64,000 nucleotides of DNA from Coffea arabica (Eukaryota; Streptophyta; Magnoliopsida; Gentianales; Rubiaceae), in NCBI RefSeq assembly GCF_036785885.1, contig NC_092323.1, positions 21,584,501-21,648,500 of the forward strand, given 5' to 3'. Of the stretch, positions 9,384 to 21,063 are shown one piece after another; the stretch's first letter is position 1, and the number at the start of each line of letters is the position of its first letter. The notes under the pieces were generated by a model. It was not told the DNA's origin, ran no database searches, and saw only the letters and a program-made list of their open reading frames with translations. The translations under genes and the position numbers were made by a program.

Positions 9384-11021
9384 CGTTTGGATTCCTTGTT
9401 TTTGCCTCTGTTTTTTAAAAACTATTTTTCACATTCCAAATGCTACAATAAATGTGTATTTCCAAACAACTCCAAAAATACCATATCCAAACATTATATC
9501 AAAAACAACTCCATATGTATATTTCAATTATGTATATTATATATATTATATTAATATAAATAGAAATATACAAATTGAAAATTATATATTTATATATTAT
9601 ATATTATATGAATATTTATATACATTAATATTATACATAATATAATATAATATACATAATATGTAATATTGTATACATAATTGGATAAATATTTATACAT
9701 AATATATTATGTAGATTATATTATAATATATACATTATTAATGTATAATATTATTATGTACATCATTGTGTATAATAATGTATAATAATGTTATGTATAA
9801 TATATAATATACATAAAATGTAATAATGTATAAAGGTATATTATGTATAATATATTATATTATGTATATTATATTATATATATATACAATATTATGTATA
9901 TTATAGAAGTTAAAAATTAAAAATTATATATTTATAAATTATAAATTATATAAATATTTATATAATGAAATATACAATAAATATTACAAATTGAAATATT
10001 ATATAAACACCATATTTATAATATTATAATATTTATAATTAATATTAATGTATATTACATATATTAAATATTTATATATTAAATATTTATATACTTATTT
10101 ATACATATTATAAATATTTTTATATATTTATATAAATATATATATTATATAAATTATATATAATATAATATAAATTATATATAATACAATATATATGATA
10201 TATTATATATATTATACATTTATATTAATGTACATTTATACACAATATATTTATTAATGTACATTTATAATATGTATTATATATAATATAATACATTTAT
10301 ACATTCATATTAATATACATAATATTAATTTTACATTTATACATTTATATTAATTATATTAATACATTTTTACATAATATTAATATATTTATAACATATT
10401 CATTTATACATTTATATAATATTCATTTATAATTTATACATTTATAATAATATACACTTATACATTAATAAATATATTTATAATATGTATTATATACAAT
10501 ATAATACATTTATAATGCATTTATATAAATATATAAATATATTTATTTATAAATATTTATAAATGTATTATAAATGCATAAATGCATATATATAGAAAAA
10601 TATAAAAAATAAAAAATATAATTTATAATTTATACATTTATATAATATTCATTTATAATTTATACATTGATAATAATATACATTTGTAAATATATTTATA
10701 TTATGTATTATATTATAATACATTTATATATTTTTATATAAATATATAAATATATTTATTTATAAATATTTATAAATGTATTATAAATGCATAAATGTAT
10801 ATAGATATAAAAATATAAAAATTATAAATTATAAAAATACTCAAAAATATTTTATAAAAATACCTCTAAAAATAATCAAAGAAACATCTACAATAAAAGT
10901 TTTTCATATAGTTTTTGAAAAATAACTCTAAAAACAACTAATCTAAATGAACTTGTATTTCAAAAACGAAATGCTACAGTATTAATTTTAAAAAATAACC
11001 CAAAAACAGCCAATCCAAATG
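9384..11021. mobile_element. MITE-like element with a hugely AT-rich core
   Basis: The left end reads CGTTTGGATTCCTTGTTTTTG and the right end, reversed, reads CATTTGGATTGGCTGTTTTTG; similarity continues inward (ATGCTACA and GTATTTC blocks), so the ends form imperfect inverted repeats of roughly 100 bp. Between them lie about 1.4 kb of nearly pure A/T built from TATAAT, TTTATA and ATTTAT permutations. No coding capacity. It sits between two copies of the NLR flank. The element class is not resolved, and target duplications are not clear. Confidence 0.5.
10421..10830. repeat. About 200-bp tandem duplication in the AT-rich core
   Basis: The stretch around 10421-10595 recurs at about 10645-10825 (shared ATTCATTTATAATTTATACA, then TTTATTTATAAATATTTATA, then TATTATAAATGCATAAATG), with a few substitutions and a small deletion, showing local expansion of the core. 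Confidence 0.7.
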
Positions 11022-11040
11022 GAGCCTTTATCTTTGTGGT

Positions 11041-11317
11041 TGTATCTTCCATTCACTCTGAGACCCGATTTGTACCTTGAATAAAATTAGTCAAATATTG
11101 TGGGCGAGGCTCTTTCTTGTTTACTCTTTTGTCTTCTTGTGTTTGTGGAGGCTTCATATGGCCAAATGAGGGAACTTTTGCCTACTGTCGGCCAAATGGC
11201 ATTTTCCAAGTAATGGACCGCGTGTAAATGATATCGATTCGAGGCGATTCTAGACCCTAAATGCAGTAAATGACTTATGATACGTATTGTTCATTTTCAA
11301 TGTCTTCAAAGATTGTA
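11041..11317. repeat. Copy of the NLR 5' flank, copy 3
   Basis: Best-preserved copy: TCCATTCACTCTGAGAC, CCGATTTGTACCTTGAATAA, GCCAAATGxxATTTTCCAAG and CGATTCGAGGCGATTCTAGA blocks follow the order of 7906-8200. The Mutator-like hairpin begins at its end. It suggests a former NLR copy or promoter duplication here. Confidence 0.65.
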
Positions 11318-11326
11318 AAATTGTTT

Positions 11327-12120
11327 GGGTTAATTACATTTACCTCCCCTGAGGTTTGACCATATTACCAATCAATCCCTATAATTTGTCCAAATAACGG
11401 TCTCACCCTTTGAATGATCAAACATTTAACAAAAACCCCCTTAATGCCGAAAATGCCCTTATTGAGGCCATGTTGCATTAAAAAAAGAACATATTTTTAT
11501 TTTATTAACCTTGAAGCAATCCAAAAAAATAGGAAAAAGTTTTTACTTATTATTTTATAAAAATCATATCTTTGCTTCCATAAATAGTTTTGAATCAATA
11601 ATTATTTTAAATCTTAAAAATAAATATTAAAAATTAGATAAATTGAAAGAAAAATAAAAAAAAGAAGAAATTATTTTAATTCTTGAAGTATGGTTTAAAT
11701 TGAGGAAAACATGCCTTGTGCTCTCCGCAACATGCCTTGAACCACAAATTCGAACCATACTTGAGGATTTAAAATAATTGCTTCTTTTTTATTTTTCTTT
11801 CAATTTATCTAATTTTTAATATTCATTTTAAGATTTAAAATAATTATTGATTCAAAACTATTTATGGAAGCAAAGATATGGTTTTTATAAAATAATAAGA
11901 AAAAACCTTTTTTTCTATTTTTTTGGATTGCTTCAAGGTTAATAAAATAAAAATATGTTCTTATTTTAATGCACCATGGCCTCAACAAGGGCATTTTCGA
12001 CATTAATGGGGTTTTTGTTAAATGTTTGATCATTCAAAGGGTGAGACCGTTATTTGGACAAATTACAGGGATTGATTGGTAATATGGTCAAACCTCAGAG
12101 GAGGTAAATATAATTAACCC
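11327..12120. mobile_element. 794-bp inverted-repeat (foldback) Mutator-like element
   Basis: Almost the whole element is two arms of about 370 bp in inverted orientation around a short loop (about 11700-11750, with CATGCCTTG twice). Termini are GGGTTAATTACATTTACC and the complementary GGTAAATATAATTAACCC. Flanks AAATTGTTT (11318-11326) and AAATAGTTA (12121-12129) match at 7 of 9 positions, as expected for an aged 9-bp Mutator-type duplication. No transposase frame. Transcripts would fold into a long hairpin. Confidence 0.85.
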
Positions 12121-12129
12121 AAATAGTTA

Positions 12130-13794
12130 TAATACTAAAGCAATTATTGAAAGTGTAACTTTATTAATATCTTTACATTAATATTAGGAATATGATCAAT
12201 CATTATATTTTTATATAAATTACAACAATAATATTGATGGAACTTGTACCATTTAAGGTAGGAATTGGAGCAATTATTGAATAAGGTAGGTTAGACTCAC
12301 TGATAACAAAGTATATTAAATAAGAATATTTTAAAGAAATTAAAAATTAATTATATTCTTTAATTAAAAAATCGATTATAATTTAAGATGGATAAAAATG
12401 AAAAACAAGATTATTAAAATGGGACGGAGGATGTTATCATACTATTAGAGCAATATTAGTTATTCCCTCTTCCTATAAGATAAAGTCATTTTTCTTTTGT
12501 GATCGCCCTAAATTTTGAACTTGTTAGTTTACCAATTTATTGCCATGCCCACATTTAATGTACATCTTTATCAATAAATATATTATTAATCATTCTAAGA
12601 GTAACAAATACATCACTAAAGCCAGTTTTAGCGAAATGACATATGAGGAAATTACTTAGCAAAAAAGATTGCACAAAGCATACATTAACTTACATTTTTA
12701 ATCTATATATAAAAATAAAAGTTAGCCTGCACATATAGGTGTTCAGTGCATCCTGTTCCTGTCTGTATAACCAACTGGTCCATGGGCACGTATGGGTGGA
12801 TGTTACGTATAAACGTTAGCATACTTAAATAATTTCATGACTGTGGTGGATGCAATAGAAAAGAGATATCTTGGTATCTTCTTTACATGACAAGATTTTT
12901 TTTTAATGAAAAATTAGGAGCATCAGATTTATTAGATAAATGAAGTAGAGAAAAAGTGAAAAATATAGAAAAGAAAAGAATTTTTTTTTTTTGCACATTA
13001 TCAATGTATGCATGTGCAGTATTAAATTATCTTCTCTAGATAAGAGTGCAAGTAGCTCACAAAGCAATAACAAAGAGGAGGACAATGCAGTATATTAACC
13101 TAGTTGCTTCCAGGAAGTTCAGAAGGAGAAAAGACTATAACATTATTGAAATGATGCTAACACGACAAGACACCAGGTAAATACTATAACGCCTTGGCCA
13201 TTTACCCGGTCCACTAGTGGACATTAAGCAAATACCCATTAGAAAGATGTATTATTTGTTTTGCCATTTACCCAAAGGAAATTCTAACCATGTATCTACG
13301 TTGAGAACAATAGGATGGAATTAATTTAGTTACAAAGGGACGAGTACAAGGTACATAGATGTTCGGTTGGACGTTTATCTTTTTTTTTTTTTTTTTTTGG
13401 TTTTTTAAAATCAAACAACACATAAACTAGAAAAGAATTTCAAGCCTTGTCCTTTTTTTTTTTGGTGGTTGAGGAGGCACTAGTTATTGTAGTATTTGCA
13501 GAAACAAAAGTTTGTACATCTGTCCATGTTGAAGACTGACGGTACATAAAAAATATCGTATGTGCATACGTTGACAATGTATAAAAACATTACCCCTAAA
13601 GAATCACACTTTTTTGTGTGAATTTATTCACACTTTATTTGTACAGAATAGATTGCAATACAGAAACTCTACTGTGGGTTGTTTCAAATCCATTTCTAAA
13701 CATTTTTTCAATAGAGACACGTAGCATATTTGCCCTGCATAGGTCTTCAAGGGATCCATTATTAAGGCATAAACGGTCCATAAAATTTACCATG
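12130..13794. other. Non-coding AT-rich spacer
   Basis: No gene seen. Holds T-runs (13379-13398 and 13453-13462) and a small palindrome with TCACAC/GTGTGA near 13606-13636. Frames here are short and of low complexity. Confidence 0.6.
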
Positions 13795-14090
13795 TAGACA
13801 CCATATTCAAAACTGCTCACACTAATATCTTAAAGCATTTTTCCAAAATACCATCATTATCCTTGTGAACACCAACTTAATTTGGAGTTTAAGAGCACCT
13901 AAGATCAAGACATATAACTCTGATAAACTATACCCACTGGAACTATAATTATTCATGTAACAGTTCTTAAAAAATTCAAATACGAACTCACTAGACAACT
14001 TAGCAATAAAATAAAATTTTAACTGTAATTTTCTTGTCAAAAGGTATCGCTAAAATCATCTTTGCGACAAGAGCTTGCCTAGTAAACTAA
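13795..14090. repeat. Duplicated non-coding segment, copy 2
   Basis: Partner of 8225-8482 (shared ACACTAATATCTTAAAGCATT-like start, ATACCATCATTATCCTTG, GGAGTTTAAGAGCACCTAA and a run ending AACAGTTCTTAAAA). Contains an extra stretch around 13920-13950 absent from copy 1. Confidence 0.6.
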
Positions 14091-15239
14091 CAATTATCTA
14101 TCGAAAACAAAATTATGAAAAAAACACCACGGCTAAATCCAAGATATTATCCCAACATTGAATTTTCCAGCTGTAAACATAAAAACTGAAGAAATAAAAC
14201 ACCCCTTAAAAAAATATTGCCCATCATCTTAAATATTTGGGAGAATTTAGGATATGGAAAACCGGAAGGATCAATATTCAAAATGGCGTGCAACTTTTCA
14301 AAAGTTGATAAAGTGGGAATAAGATTCAAAAATGGTGTGCAACTGTTCAACCAATATTAAATGTAATAAGATTCGGCTTAAATTACATATCAAAATGTCC
14401 AGGTGGAAAAACTCATTGAGTTTCTACCAAAATGAATTCCTTCTCCCTTTTCCCTCAGTCACCAACTTTTAACTTATTCCAATAAACCAGATACACATTC
14501 ACAGTTAACTGCCATTTTTAAAGAAGCAAAAAGGCACACAAGCAGACAGACTCGCACTCTTACCTGCCATTTTTCCAGAGAACAAAAGAACACACACACA
14601 CACACGCACATGCACGATTACCTGAACAAAATTTCGCAGCAAGTAAAATTCCAAAAACGTTAGTATCAAGAACAACCATTGAGATTCTAACCAAAAAGAG
14701 TGGAAAAAAAATAGGAAGATGCATAGGATAGAAACCCAAAATATGGAAGGAGAAATAGATCAAAATGAATAACTTTATTTCCCCTTTCTAATAATTGTTC
14801 AAAAAGAGGTCAAAGGCTTAATATGTAATCTTCATCCTGCAAAGTAATTTAAAATAATTCCAAAGCATGACTTTTGCAGGATGAAAAACTAATCATCAGG
14901 AGTTTTAGAAGTCACAACCTCATGTAGCAACCCCTCCTTCAAAATACGAATAATTTTGAAAATGCACAGCCCTTCCAAGACATTAAGTTTAGAAATGAAC
15001 AGTCCTTTCAAGACATTAAGTTTGCCACATTCAAAAACAGTTCATGCTAACAACTATAGGTATATTCGAGAACAAGTAGTTGGGTTCCATTGTTAAAAGT
15101 TTAAAAACCCAACAAAGAATTGATCTTGATGTCATTTGATGGCTCAAATGTCGAGTGACGCTGCTAGCGAAAAATCTCTCCATTCTAGCTGCCACGTGTG
15201 AAGTAATAAGGGCTGCTATAGTGAAAGAGGACCCTTATT
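14091..15239. other. Non-coding spacer with a CA microsatellite
   Basis: No gene recognised. It contains a (CA)n run at 14590-14609, two copies of a TTCAAAAxTGGxGTGCAACT unit (about 14275 and 14325), and a repeated phrase CAAGACATTAAGTTT (about 14980 and 15015). Confidence 0.55.
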
Positions 15240-15847
15240 TATCTTGCAGGTAGGTATATAGATATTTTATTATAAAAAGAGGTTAAACTTGAAAAAAAGT
15301 ATTGTCGCGGATTCGAATGTAAGATCTCTAATTTTTGAAGTCTCAACATTAGCTATTAAATTAAGATCTCCTCAACTGATTGTACCTAGATCTAATTTAT
15401 GACACACCCGAATTCCATCATTCATTTATACATGAAAAGCGTCTTAAAAGTAATACAATTTATAGAGACTTTTTGTAGGGATATTTTTTCTAATTTATTA
15501 TTTGGGAAAAAAAGAGCAAAAAACAACATACTAATACAATTGTATATTTTATTATAAAAAGACAATAAACTCATAAAAAATTCTGCAAGTAAAAAAAAAT
15601 ATTTTGTGATTATTATTATGCATTCAAATCACAGCAATAGCATTCAAATAGCAAAGGAGAATAAACCCTTGCAAAAAAAATGAAAAAGAAAGAAAAAGAT
15701 ATGAATTGTTTATAAAAATAACAACTCCATCCAAGAGGTAAAAAAAAAATAGATAATTGATGGCACCTGTATCTATTTTTTTTTCTACCAGAGGATAGGT
15801 GGAGCTTAAAAGGCAAATAAGGTACAAGGAGATTTATATTTAGAACC
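15240..15847. repeat. Dispersed repeat family, copy A
   Basis: Non-coding, A-rich. Shares ordered blocks with 31721-32750 and 62160-62640: a phrase about TCTCAA..TTAxCTA..AAACTA, then CTGATTGxACCT, TTTATACATGAAAxG, and ACAATTxTATATTTTATTATA. Element class unknown. It ends where the Athila element begins. Confidence 0.6.
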
Positions 15848-15852
15848 TCTAA

Positions 15853-17272
15853 TGACAGGTGTCGGGTCTGTGCAATAATAAAACCTACTCGGAGAAAATA
15901 TAATTTTCTGTGTATAGTAGTGAGTAGGGTCGAATCCACGGGGATTGGGAGTAACTGTTTCTTTTGAAATCCAAAGTAACTGGGTGTTTTTGTATGAACA
16001 ATGACAATTAAAGGGGTTCAAATAAAATAAATAACTAACTAGAAATTAAATGACAATTCACCAAAATAAGAGTAATAAAAATAATTAAAGGTCTAGCCAA
16101 GAAATAATTTCAGCAATGGTTCACCTAATTGATTATCGATACAAAGGCAATTCCAATTATTTATTAATAAATAGGTTATAACCGTCAAACAAGCGATGAC
16201 AGTCAACCCTTCCTTACTGTGTCTGTGACTAAGGTACGTCCGTTAATCACTGCTCTAATTAGAAAATAATCCTAGGTACGCCCATAAGATTTAATTCGCC
16301 AATTGCCTTACGTATTAGAGAAGCCCTATTCTAACCAAATAACACACTACCAGGGTTGTTTTAGGTTAGCCCGCGTATTCTCCTGACACGAATCAAATCA
16401 TGCCAGTTGTCACTATTTCATGGCGATTAAACAATTACAGATTTAATGCCCCAATTGACAATAGTTTAATAAATTAACTAATTATCCGGATCCAAGGCAA
16501 TCAATTAATTGAATAACCATAAACATTGTAATCGGAGAATACGCGAATACCAATAAATAAAAGAAAAAGATAAAATTAAATCGATCTCACAATTTTTAGG
16601 CAAACTAAGGCCTCCGTTGTTCCTTGACTAGAGTAAGGAAATTAGTTCATGTTCGATGCAAAAAACCCACACACGATTGAAGCAATAGTCGCGGCCATCA
16701 TCTGCGTTTGGGAAATTTCAATTTGTTTCAAACGATGAGAGGGAACGAAAACTGCATAGAATGGTTAAATCTTTCAATTATTCCATGCATACGCGGTAGG
16801 AGGAATCCACCACAGACCACAAGGAAAGAGCTACAGGGAATCATTCAGTTGCTCCTAATTGCGTCTGACATGCGAGAGGTAAAGCTAAGCAAAAGCCAAC
16901 AAAAGAGAAGTCAACAAAAAACCACTCAAGAAGTCGTGCTAATTCTTTGTTATTCCTAATTTCTATCTAATGCCCCCTTTCACTTGCGGCGGCTCCAGGG
17001 AAAAGAAAGACTCAGCCGTCCCCTCAATGCTGTCTTCCGCCAATTACCAAAAATGGCCATGTCTTGATCTTTCAAAAATGCTCCTGGACGCCTGCTACTT
17101 GAACTCCTTCCTGATGACTGCCAAATTGGCACTTGTTATGGTAATTTCGTTCTACTTCCTGAAATAAATGCAAATTATCAAAAGTGAGTAGAATCTAACA
17201 ATTAATCCACATCAGATCAGATAATAGGAGAAATTAATAATATAAAATAAATGATAAAATTGCAACTTATCA
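15853..17272 (-). repeat. Athila 3' LTR
   Basis: 1420 bp; on the minus strand starts TGATAAGTTGC and ends ACACCTGTCA. Lacks the internal duplication present in the 5' LTR near 31010-31075. Short frames inside it are LTR sequence, not genes. Confidence 0.88.
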
Positions 17273-17275
17273 ATT

Positions 17276-17286
17276 CCCCCCACACC
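17276..17286 (-). other. Athila polypurine tract
   Basis: On the minus strand GGTGTGGGGGG, directly followed by AATTGATAAG at the start of the 3' LTR. Confidence 0.7.
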
Positions 17287-17289
17287 TAG

Positions 17290-18270
17290 ACCATGGTTAT
17301 CCTCAAGCAAGAGAACAACAAACAAACACCAATATTTGACAATGGCTATTGCTCCATCTACCATATTGCCGAGATACCCAGAAAAATATATATCAAGCAC
17401 CAGTGATCAAAATCCAAGAAACATCACCCCGGTTAGCTCTTAAACCACAAATTCCTCCAATTTCAGGTTAACCAATCTAAGAAAAAGGAATAGTTGCTCA
17501 CAATTATTAGCAAATGGTCCAACTATTAACCAAAATCTCAACATTAAATCCACACATTGGCAAGCTGACTTTTATCACACACTAATACAACTTTCACTTT
17601 TTTTTTCAATAGCAACAAAAGTCTTAGTCCCTAGCCATTAGGACCTTTTGACGCGAGTTCTAACATTTGTCAGATGAAAGAGGCCGGTTACTCAACTCTT
17701 ATCGCCACGTGACCACGTACTCATAGCAGTTGCTACTTTTTGACGCGAGAATCGACACTTTTTGGTGAAGATCCCCGGTTACTCAGTAGTAACAACTAGA
17801 GGAGTACAGTCAACTCTTATTTATAACCAAATAACACAATAACTCACAATATCATAAAGAAAATAGCCGCAGCTAGCCTCATTTTTCAAACATGGAGAAC
17901 TAAAATTAATCACTGGACCAATTCACATGAAAATGCCAACAATCATTCTCAATACCTAGAAAAGTTAATCAAAAATTAGAAGGGCTACATAATCACCGAT
18001 ATTCACCAAAGAGGTGTTCTTGAATTCAACCACATTAACTTGATATACTTTTATTACTAAAACTTGATAAGAGTAGCATTAGAGTTAACAATCCTACATC
18101 AAATGACTCCAAGTGGCAAGAACTAGACAAAAACTAAAAATAGAAGAAGTAACTAAAAGATAACAAAAAAGTAAACAAAAACTAGACAAAGAACAAGCTA
18201 AAAATAAAAGAAAAACATCTGAAAAGTAAAACTAAAAACGCTAGCACCCCATCCAATGCCCCCCCACACC
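17290..18270 (-). other. Athila 3' non-coding region
   Basis: No recognisable coding sequence. Contains two TTTTTGACGCGAG-type motifs (about 17647 and 17737), related to the TGACGCGGG motifs at 24480-24556 on the other side of the element interior. Confidence 0.5.
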
Positions 18271-19626
18271 TAAATGACACATTGCCCTCAATGTAATAAT
18301 CTAACAGCAAAGCAAGAAGAAGGGCAACGGTACTTCCTTGAACTCGGGTCAAAGTGGTGGGTTAGGCGAAAACTGAGGTGGAAGACCCGCGTGGTGCATA
18401 AATGCCGCCAAATTCTGTGCTATGGCAGCCACGTTGGCATCGATGTTGATCACCCGAGTCTTCAGATTCTAAACTTGCGTCCGGAGTTGGTGCCAGTCGT
18501 CAGCCCCAGGGGGTAGAGGTGGCGGAGCGGAGGTAAACGGGTCGGGATCATCTCCAGCATGGGACAAACGGGCAAACGAGGATCAAGGGGGGATGCGAGG
18601 CGTTCCCGGGGGAGTGAACCGGTAGGAGCTATTGACGTACTCAAGAACTCCCATCCTCTCCAAGCTCTCCGTACTCAGAAACTCAATCTCAAATGCCAAA
18701 TGAAGGTCGTAATCCTATAGATTAAGAACCCCTAGCTGGACTGTCAAGTGTGTGATGTAGGACCCGAGAATCAGGGGTCGATTCTTCTTTGTTAAAACGG
18801 TCTTGAACTATGCTGCCAACCAACACCCCAGATTCACCTTGACATTGTTCTTCATACACCAGATGAAGAAGAACTCGGGTCGTGAGAGTATACCCGAGCT
18901 ATCTTTCCGACCCGAGTAACTGAAAGCCAGAAATCGCTGAACGTATCGGACACTCTAGTCCTTTAGAAAGGAGCTCCTAGATCGAGACGGGTCATAGCGC
19001 TGCCTGTCAACAGACATGTCCCTTCACACATCATGGTAGGAAGAGAGGAATGGCTCTACGTAATCACAGGCACTCTCAGCGTATTCCCTAGTCTCAGCAT
19101 ACTCCCGAGTAATGAAACCAAATGCTAGATTAAACTGAGTAATGGAGAAATTGAACTCCTGACCCATGAGACGGAAACGAATGACATTGGGAGTCTCAAC
19201 AGTATACCACGTAGGTAGCTTAAACTCAAAAGTAGAGTAAAACTCCCTAATCAATTCGATAAAGGCGGGACAGAAGACATCACGATAAGGGCGACACCTG
19301 ATGGCGATAAACATCTGGTCGACCTCCTCCCGTATACCTAGGGCAATCATAGCAAGTTTCTCACAACACTTGCAGGATATGATACGCCGTTCACAAACCT
19401 TAGTGTATCTTTGCTGATCAGCGGGTCTAATGAAGTTTAAATGCCCTCCAAAGTGAGCGGAGGCATTCACCTGAGCACCTCTACCCCTACCAAAGCAGGT
19501 TCGAACACTAGAAGAGGAGGGTTGGTTGGTAGATGCATTCACTGGAATGGAGGGTTGGGGTGGGGGCTGAGATTGAGAGGGTCTAGACCTAGAAGATGAT
19601 TTTGGTCTCACCATGGTCCCTAACAA
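18270..19626 (-). pseudogene. Athila ORF (plant retrotransposon ORF-1/env-position protein), degenerate
   Basis: Starts MLGTMVRPKSSSRS (19626), with a Pro/Ser-rich N-terminus and then a globular part containing RFRLMGQEFNFSITQFNLAF, a signature I recognise from the Athila ORF family found downstream of pol. An in-frame stop lies at about 19024, and the same frame goes on (RDMSVDRQRYDPSRS..., later FFIWCMKNNVKVNLG) with further stops towards 18300. Function of the family is unknown; the env label is positional only. A tandem TREYAE duplication is visible near its first stop. Confidence 0.7.
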
Positions 19627-19639
19627 TCAACTCAATCAA

Positions 19640-20218
19640 CCAGAGATAGAAGCTCCAACAATTATAGAAACCAGCAGATGCAAGTAGCAAAAGAAACCCA
19701 GCAAAAACAAAGCAATAGCCTCCAAGGAGTAACCCAATTGCCAGAAAGATTTCAACGCTCCATAGTGAGTTAACAGAGGACTAAGAGTGCACAAATACAA
19801 CAAACAGATGAATTCCAGCAAGTCCCCCAGCCTACTTGAGTCAATAACCAACCCAAGAAACAAATAAGTCTGTAATAGGGGCAACGACTTGCACAATTGA
19901 GTTGCCCAAAATCACAGGCAAGGCTCCTCCAAATCAGCAATTTAAATCAGTAACCAGAGTGTTCTCAAGAATCGATTAAAACCTACTAATGCCAACAGGT
20001 AAATCACACGGCCCAGGTCTCCCAATTCAACAGGCAGTTTCAGAATGGGATCAACCAGAATCACAACAATCAAAACACAGACAAAGATGCCTCCCAATTA
20101 TTATTAGACAGGTGCAAAATTCTAGCCCACCCAAAAACTCAACAATTGCACTCAAGAGTTCAACAAATGTCCCTAGCAGTGAACCCGTAGCAAGAGCCCC
20201 AACAATATGGCAATACCA
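19640..20218 (-). other. Athila interior between ORF and CACTA insertion
   Basis: No gene recognised on either strand; short frames look accidental. Ends at the CACTA target site CCA (20216-20218). Confidence 0.5.
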
Positions 20219-21063
20219 CACTATAACAAAAATGACTTTTAACGGCATTTAAAGGTGTCAGTATAGATAATCTAACCTGACACTTTACCTTTTCTCACAT
20301 TTCGGACGAGTGTCGTCCCTTCCAATGTGGGGATAGGCTCGTAGCATTCAAATGTGTCAGGAAAACTATGCTGTTATAGCATCTCATCTGCCAACAAAAA
20401 TCTCTTTTCATGATAATCGAAAGTGTCAGGATAGCTTTAGTACAACATTAGCATATCGAATTCTATGCTGACACTTTTAATTGTCAGGAGTTTGTTTTTC
20501 TTTTTCTTTTTATATAGAAGCAACCTGCAGGTAGTGCTCCCTACTATACATTCCGTCAATCAGAAATTCAAAGGACTTGTAAAATTATCTCAAAGAATAA
20601 AATGCATATAGTAATCTAAAAGCAAAAGTCAATGTTCAAATATAATTTGTTGAACTAAAAGTCAATAACAAGTGAAACAATGTTGACTCCCCACATAAAG
20701 AGGACTCGAATTTAAACCAATCATCGACAGACTTCTACACCTGACTAAGAAGACCTACACCTGACCAAGAAGACCTACACCATTGCCACCCATATCTGAC
20801 ACTCCACTGACCTCACCAGACTAGACATTCTATGGAATGGGTGGTGACTGAAGTGAGAGTTGTAACTTCACCAAATCAGGTAAGGAGCCTCTTCTTCAAA
20901 ACCAGCGGAAAGGAGTGATTAATAAGAAGTACATGATATCTAGAAACAAACTAGAATTTGGTAACAAAAAGATTAATCGAACATAAATATTATGGCAACT
21001 CCAAGTTCAGCAGCGTGATGTTTTATTTCTTCACTTTATTCTTTGAGCTTCTTGATGATCATC

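Noticed and set aside
9358..9645. Ile/Tyr/Asn-rich frame
   Set aside because: Accidental frame in the AT-rich MITE core.
16708..17167. Short frames (16708-16959, 16970-17167) with near-copies at 31200-31617
   Set aside because: Both pairs are inside the Athila LTRs and diverge without coding constraint.
18274..18516. Plus-strand 80-codon frame
   Set aside because: Shadow of the minus-strand Athila ORF remnant.
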